Below are positions 63,561 to 64,000 of a stretch of DNA of 64,000 nt, in pieces. Location: positions 20,670,303 to 20,734,302 of the forward strand of contig NC_092581.1 of assembly GCF_037975245.1 (NCBI RefSeq), read 5' to 3'. The position numbers and the translations under genes are program-made. The DNA comes from Apostichopus japonicus (lineage: Eukaryota > Echinodermata > Holothuroidea > Aspidochirotida > Stichopodidae). The notes under the pieces were generated by a model. It worked only from the letters and a program-made list of their open reading frames with translations, was not told the origin of the DNA and searched no databases. How positions within the stretch are numbered: the stretch's first letter is position 1; each line of letters starts with the position of its first letter.

Positions 63561-64000
63561 GTTAGGGCAAGTAAGAAATGGCCATGGTTTTTACTGAAAT
63601 GACAAGACCACTGAGGCAATTTTTTAGCTTTACAAATGGCATCAAACAAGGGTTTTATTTTTCCAAATGAAAGGGTATATAGGCATTTTTCCAAAGAATG
63701 AGGACAAAACCACTTATGTGGCAACTTAATGTAAGGGACACCACAGAAGATTTTTAAGGGCACCAACGGCAATTCGAATCCTGGTAAATCTGAAGGTATC
63801 ATTCGCCCACAGTGTTATTTTTGTGTTAGAGTTAGTGTTAACAGTGTATTATGTGTGCCACTGTGTGACATTACAGTAAAATTTTGATTTATTAAAACAA
63901 ATTGAAGGAGGCAATAAATCATCTTATCTTTGTATTGTTACGTTTTACAATCATGTGTAATTCATCACTTCTTAGAAAATGTCTCACTCGTGGCATCATG
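63561..64000. other. Non-coding to window end
   Basis: No coding region that I can support. Confidence 0.4.

Overview
This window is animal nuclear DNA. It has introns with GT/AG borders, non-LTR and LTR retrotransposons, TIR elements with 8-bp target-site duplications, long (AT)n microsatellites and many intronic minisatellites. The complement-control (sushi) exons and the repeat style suggest a marine invertebrate deuterostome, perhaps an echinoderm. That placement is an inference with low confidence.

Left half (1-36.7 kb), repeat-rich. A frameshifted terminal exon resembling the C-terminal region of SAMD3-like proteins (1034-1379) runs into a ~164-bp tandem array built from pieces of that same exon and its 3' flank. 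Next come a broken LINE (2669-3640) and a minus-strand array of sushi-domain exons repeating every 336 bp (4050-5983). A near-complete CR1/L2-type LINE follows on the minus strand (7458-11944); its ORF1 stop lies directly after a TTTAAAC heptamer, and its ORF2 lies in the -1 frame with no upstream ATG. At 16076-21467 there is a young LTR retrotransposon with two 1319-bp LTRs. It keeps the gag zinc knuckle and protease but has lost reverse transcriptase and integrase. It sits inside older duplicated blocks (15.0-28.5 kb), and other copies of those blocks preserve the empty insertion site. Non-autonomous hAT-like elements with 8-bp target duplications lie at 25066, 27191, 33826 (with a second nested at 34142) and 36205, the last inside a LINE reverse transcriptase fragment.

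Right half (38-56 kb). One complete, apparently intact housekeeping gene lies on the minus strand: SF3A3, the 60-kDa subunit of U2 snRNP factor SF3a. It has 14 coding exons (38073-55961) giving a 508-residue protein with all reading frames and splice phases consistent. Its introns carry at least eight minisatellites. One array duplicates an exon-intron boundary, and one partial exon duplication lies beside its source exon. Intron 2 holds an antisense LINE reverse transcriptase fragment.

Far right (56-64 kb). This is mostly non-coding, with another TIR element (56662-57564), a candidate signal-peptide first exon on the plus strand (62616-62700) and a short tandem array near 63.3-63.56 kb. Long (AT)n arrays occur only left of 32.1 kb.
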